From Triticum aestivum (Eukaryota; Streptophyta; Magnoliopsida; Poales; Poaceae), in NCBI RefSeq assembly GCF_018294505.1, contig NC_057807.1:163752304-163816303 (forward strand): a stretch of DNA of 64,000 nucleotides. Direction: 5' to 3'. Under the pieces are notes generated by a model. It made no database searches. It was not told where the DNA came from and saw only the letters and a program-made list of their open reading frames with translations. The translations under genes and the position numbers were made by a program. Below are positions 60,616-64,000 of this stretch, in pieces. Positions within the stretch are counted from its first letter, which is position 1. Each line of letters starts with the position of its first letter.

Positions 60616-61729
60616 TCAAACACACAAGAAGAAAGCGAGAAAATAATTTAAACATGGATGATACAATGAAAAAGTGTGGACACCGACAACTAGAATGAAA
60701 TGTGTGAACATGAATGTAATGTCGGTGGGAATACGTACTCCCCCAAGCTTAGGCTTTTGGCCTAACTTGGTATAGGGCCACTCGAAGAAGTCGTGAGGTC
60801 CAATGGTGAAGTGCTGGGGAGCATGCACCATAGGGTCCCACTGCTGAGGCTCCTCCTGTGCTGCAGACTGGTTGTTCCGGTAAGCGACAATGTCGTCAGG
60901 CATAATCCTGCACCCGCCCCTGGCAACACGATCAAACAAAGCAGGTGCAGGAAAGGGGATAATATCACGAGTATCCACACTAAAAAGTAAGTTGTAAGGC
61001 ATATCAATATCAGGGTAATTAGTAGCAATAAAATGGTGGTCCTCCATAGCTGCTCTATCTAAGTAAACTTTGGGCAGAGGATGATCATGCTGGCGTATCT
61101 GCACATTGAAGTGACTCGCCAAGTGAGTAGCGTAAATGCCCCCATGTATTTTACCCTTGGATCTGTTAAGCTGAAGGTGACATGCCACAATAGCTCCCAA
61201 GCTATAAGTTTTGTCGCCATAAAGTGCGCGATGCAGAACAGCAAGTCGGGGGTGCTAAGTGCACCCACCTTCTCTCTGCTAGCAAGCACTTTGCAATAAA
61301 TATGGCAAAATAATGCACGACAGGAAATTGCAAGCTAACAACGGTGGTGCTCGATACTCCTCTCTCATCTCCCACTGTCAGAGTACGGTAAAAACCATCA
61401 AACTCTGAGGGCTTAGGATCTACCAAATCCCCATTAGAAGGAAGCATGCATATGTCACAAACTTCAGCAAGTGGGATCTGGCGGGCTTCAAAATGTAAAT
61501 TAAACTGCACCTCAAGCGGATTATTCCTAGAATGAAAATGAAAGTTTTGCACAAAGGAATTTGTGACTAGATGATACTGTTCGCATTCAGCCCCTTCCAT
61601 GAACGCATTATGCGACCACTCGCACGGCAGTAGCTCCGCCAATCTCGGGGTATGGAGATCATTGTCAAATGACTCCCTAATAACCCCCTTGGAGTTCTTC
61701 CTGGAAGAAAACTTCCTAAAGAAACTCAT
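60616..61729 (-). pseudogene. env-like ORF of the Athila element W, frameshifted
   Basis: Starts MSFFRKFSSRKNSKGVIRES at 61,729. The first 150 or so codons (LLPCEWSHNAFMEGAE, FVQNFHFHSRNNPLEVQFNL, FDGFYRTLTVGDERGVSS, YFAIFIAKCLL) run in one frame. One indel near 61,280 and one near 61,250 move it through a second frame (REKVGALSTPDLLF) into a third (GAIVACHLQLNRSKGKIHGG, YATHLASHFNVQIRQHDHPL, PYNLLFSVDTRDIIP). It ends at 60,616 after a hydrophobic stretch (FTHFILVVGVHTFSLYHPC) that may itself be out-of-frame sequence. This family is annotated as Athila ORF1/env-like; no envelope role is demonstrated. Confidence 0.75.
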
Positions 61730-62511
61730 CTTTTTCCTATGAACAAAATTCTGAAAATTTTAGTCCACAAAAATTTTCGCAACAAAACTTCACAAAAATG
61801 ATAGCAACTACTCATAGGGATGTATAGAGGCCATAGCAAGCATTCAAACTACTTAGAACTCTAAGAATTCAACATGTAAGCTCATCTACAGCAGCACCAA
61901 GAGTAGCTAATTATTCTAAATATAAACTACTAAAACAAAAACTAATTGGACACATGGAGGAGTCACATACCAAGCAACAAATACCCGAAACAGTTTCGGA
62001 AACGGAGCTTCGAGCAAGGAGATCGAAATCCATGATTTTTGGAGCAAGAACACGAGAGAGAGAGAGAGTGATAGTGATTTTTTTTCTGGGTGAATGGAGT
62101 GATGTGGGAAGAAGAAGTGAGGGGGGCCACATGGGGACCACAACCCACCAAAGCGCGCCTGGGGTCCTGGCGCGCCCAGGTGGGTTGTGTCCACCTGGTG
62201 CACCTCCCTGTGATATTATTTGCACCAGAAATTCAGAAATATTCAGAAAAAATCATATTAAATTTTCACGGCATTTTGAGAACTTTTATTTTTGGGTCAT
62301 TTTTTATTGGACGGAAAACACAGAAAACAGATAAAGCGTGGCATTTTTTTTAACTAGTAAAAAAATAGAAAACAAAAGGTAGGGACAGAAGGTAGTTCTT
62401 ACTAAATTCATCAACTTCATACCTCTAAAAAATGATCCATTAATAAGTTTGATCAAGTCTTATTAACAACCACTTTTGATTAGCACGAAACCAAAGAACT
62501 TTCGTAAATCA
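61730..62511 (-). other. W gap where RT and integrase should be
   Basis: 782 bp, no coding frame, with a short GA repeat (62,053-62,067) and a palindromic GGCGCGCC at 62,170. In a complete Athila element over 2 kb of pol would separate protease from the env-like gene. Confidence 0.65.
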
Positions 62512-63180
62512 CTAAGTTAGCTCAATGGGGATATGAATGTCCCTAACAATAAGCATTTCATATTTGTATTTAACAGTAGGTAGGGGTAGCTGAAAACTTC
62601 CAATAGTGATTGTTGAAGATTTTTCAATAACATTAATACCCTTCACTTGGAATTGTTTCTTCGGAAAGTGCACTGTATGCTCATTACCATTGATATGAAA
62701 AGTGAACTTTCTTTTATTGCAATCAATAACAGCCCCTGTAGTATTCAAGAAGGGTCTACCAAGGATAATCAACATGTTGTCTTCCTCGGGCATCTCAACT
62801 ATAACAAAGTCAGTCAAAATAGTAACATTAGCAACAACAACGGGCACATCCTCACAAATATCGATATGTATGGCAGTTGATTTGTAAACCATTTGCAAAG
62901 ATATTTAAGCAGGTGTGAGTTTATGCAAATCAAGTCTTTTTTATAAAGAGAAAGGCATAACACTAACACCAGCTCCCAAATCACATAAAGCAGTTTTCAC
63001 ATAACTTCTTTTAATGAAGCAAGGTATAGTTGGTATTCCCGGATCTCCAAGTTTTTTAGGTACTCGATCTTTAATTGTATAATTATCAAGCATAGTGGAG
63101 ATTTTAGCTTCCGTATTTTTCTTTCATTGGTGATGATGTCTTTCATATACTTTGCATAAGGAGGCATTTTCAAGATATCA
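62512..63180 (-). pseudogene. Athila-type protease region of W
   Basis: Upstream codons, in mixed frames, give KMPPYAKYMKDIITN and, around 62,975, CDLGAG-like active-site sequence. From 62,898 a clean frame carries DICEDVPVVVANVTILTDFV, then EEDNMLIILGRPFLNTTGAV and IDCNKRKFTFHINGNEHTVH, the conserved second half of Athila proteases. It ends at 62,512. RT should begin shortly after but is absent. Confidence 0.78.
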
Positions 63181-64000
63181 GTTAAGCGAGTTTGCAGAAA
63201 GACTGCCTCAGCATTTCAGCAAAGTGTTCAAATTCTTCATCATCTTTCTTTTTAGTTGACTTAGGTGGAAAGGGCATAGGCTGTTGAACCCATGGTTCCC
63301 TTTCCTTTCCATGTTTTCTAGCAACAAAGTCTCTTTTATCATATTTTTTATTGTTAGGTTGTGGGTTATCAAGATCAACAGCCGGTTCTATCTCAACATC
63401 ATTATATGGTTCTTTATCATTTGGTTGAGTGTTCATTACCAGATTGAGTTTCAGCATCAGAGATAGAAATTTCATTATCATTATCATTATCAGGAGGTTT
63501 TTCTATTTCAGGTTCACTGGAGGCAGGCAAAGTCCTATTATTTTTCTTCTTTTTCTTTTTAGAAGGACAAGGTGCATCAGTGTTAATTCTTTGAGAGTCA
63601 TGTTCAGTTATCTTTGGATGTCCCTTAGGATAAAGTGGTTCCTAAGTCATTTTACATCCTCTAGTGGCTACTCTAACAGCAAAGTCACTTATATTATTTT
63701 TCATTTTGCATTGAAGTGATCTTGCTTTCTAATGTAATTATCAAACTCATAAAGGCATTGACTAGGATGTTTATTATGAGGATCATCACTATCAATGAAT
63801 TTCATTAAAGATTTTACCTCTACCACCTTAGGTGGTGGTGGTGCTTCAAGCCCATCTATTTCCTCAATAGGTGGTAAATTTTTAATATCCTCGGCTTTAA
63901 TACATATGTCCTTAATAGATTTCTTTGCCTCTTGCATATCTTAAGGATTGAGATATAAGATACCCCTCTTCTTTTGAGTGGGTTTAATAGGTGTTTCAGG
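63181..64000 (-). pseudogene. gag: C-terminal gag region of W, partial
   Basis: Runs in from the right edge. Recognisable parts: KNLPPIEEIDGLEAPPPPKV and HPSQCLYEFDNYIRKQDHFN (63,900-63,705), then after a shift ISDFAVRVATRGCKMT, a Lys-rich block near 63,555, and a part with EREPWVQQPMPFPPKSTKKK and DEEFEHFAEMLRQ ending at 63,182. These are typical of the gag-protease linker in Athila elements. Confidence 0.7.

Larger units (their letters stand above)
59508..64000 (-). mobile_element. Athila-lineage gypsy element W, partial
   Basis: On the minus strand: gag C-terminal part, protease, a gap without RT or integrase, an env-like gene and an AT-rich 3' stretch, then interruption by the G array. 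Protease and env-like motifs are those of Triticeae Athila elements (Sabrina/WHAM-like, from memory). No LTR, PBS or PPT lies in the window. Frames are broken by several indels; an old insertion. Confidence 0.8.

Noticed and set aside
62158..62220. GGCGCGCC palindrome near CGCCTGGGGTCCTGG as a terminator or attachment site
   Set aside because: Short and isolated; no repeat partner or flanking duplication supports a specific role.

Overview
This window looks like plant nuclear DNA, most likely from a Triticeae grass (wheat, barley, rye or a relative). I found no host gene, rRNA or tRNA. It is almost entirely LTR retrotransposons nested in one another, the usual makeup of the large intergenic regions of Triticeae chromosomes. 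Lineages were assigned by recognising protein motifs and LTR ends by eye; family names are from memory and tentative.

Layout, left to right. (1) 1-11,559: minus-strand Ty1/copia element of the SIRE/Maximus type, cut by the window start. It has a 1.54-kb 5' LTR, gag, a broken pol with an intact RT-RNase H frame, and a large env-like 3' gene preceded by its own TATA box. (2) 11,560-15,820: copy A of a minus-strand Tat-like Ty3/gypsy element ('G'). (3) 15,821-38,366: plus-strand non-autonomous gypsy-type element ('X') whose 3' LTR was entered by (4) 23,730-36,736, a complete 13-kb minus-strand chromovirus ('Z') with 4.0-kb LTRs and TSD GACTC. (5) 38,367-59,507: copy B of G, with an antisense B3-like gene. 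Its 5' LTR is broken by (6) a 3.85-kb solo X-family LTR ('S', 44,689-48,542, TSD CGCAT) and (7) a complete 10.2-kb plus-strand element ('Y', 48,914-59,098, TSD GGTGG) that has no intact coding frame. (8) 59,508-64,000: a minus-strand Athila-lineage element ('W') into which the G array appears to have inserted; it has gag/protease and env-like parts but no RT or integrase.

Inferred history: W is oldest. G inserted into W, and X-family elements inserted into both G LTRs. An unequal, illegitimate exchange between those X insertions then made a tandem G-X-G array. This is supported by X's mosaic 5' LTR, its mismatched TSDs and the X insertion site shared by both G copies. Later the Maximus-like element entered G-A, Z entered X, and Y entered G-B. 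Z and Y LTR pairs differ by about 1 percent by eye; G-A and G-B differ by about 3-4 percent where I aligned them.

Z and Y share LTR ends, PBS and PPT, so Z-like elements probably supply proteins for Y-like ones. All the nonsense codons in Z, and those noted in the copia element, are TAG or TGA, as expected if CAG or CGA codons lost methylated cytosines.
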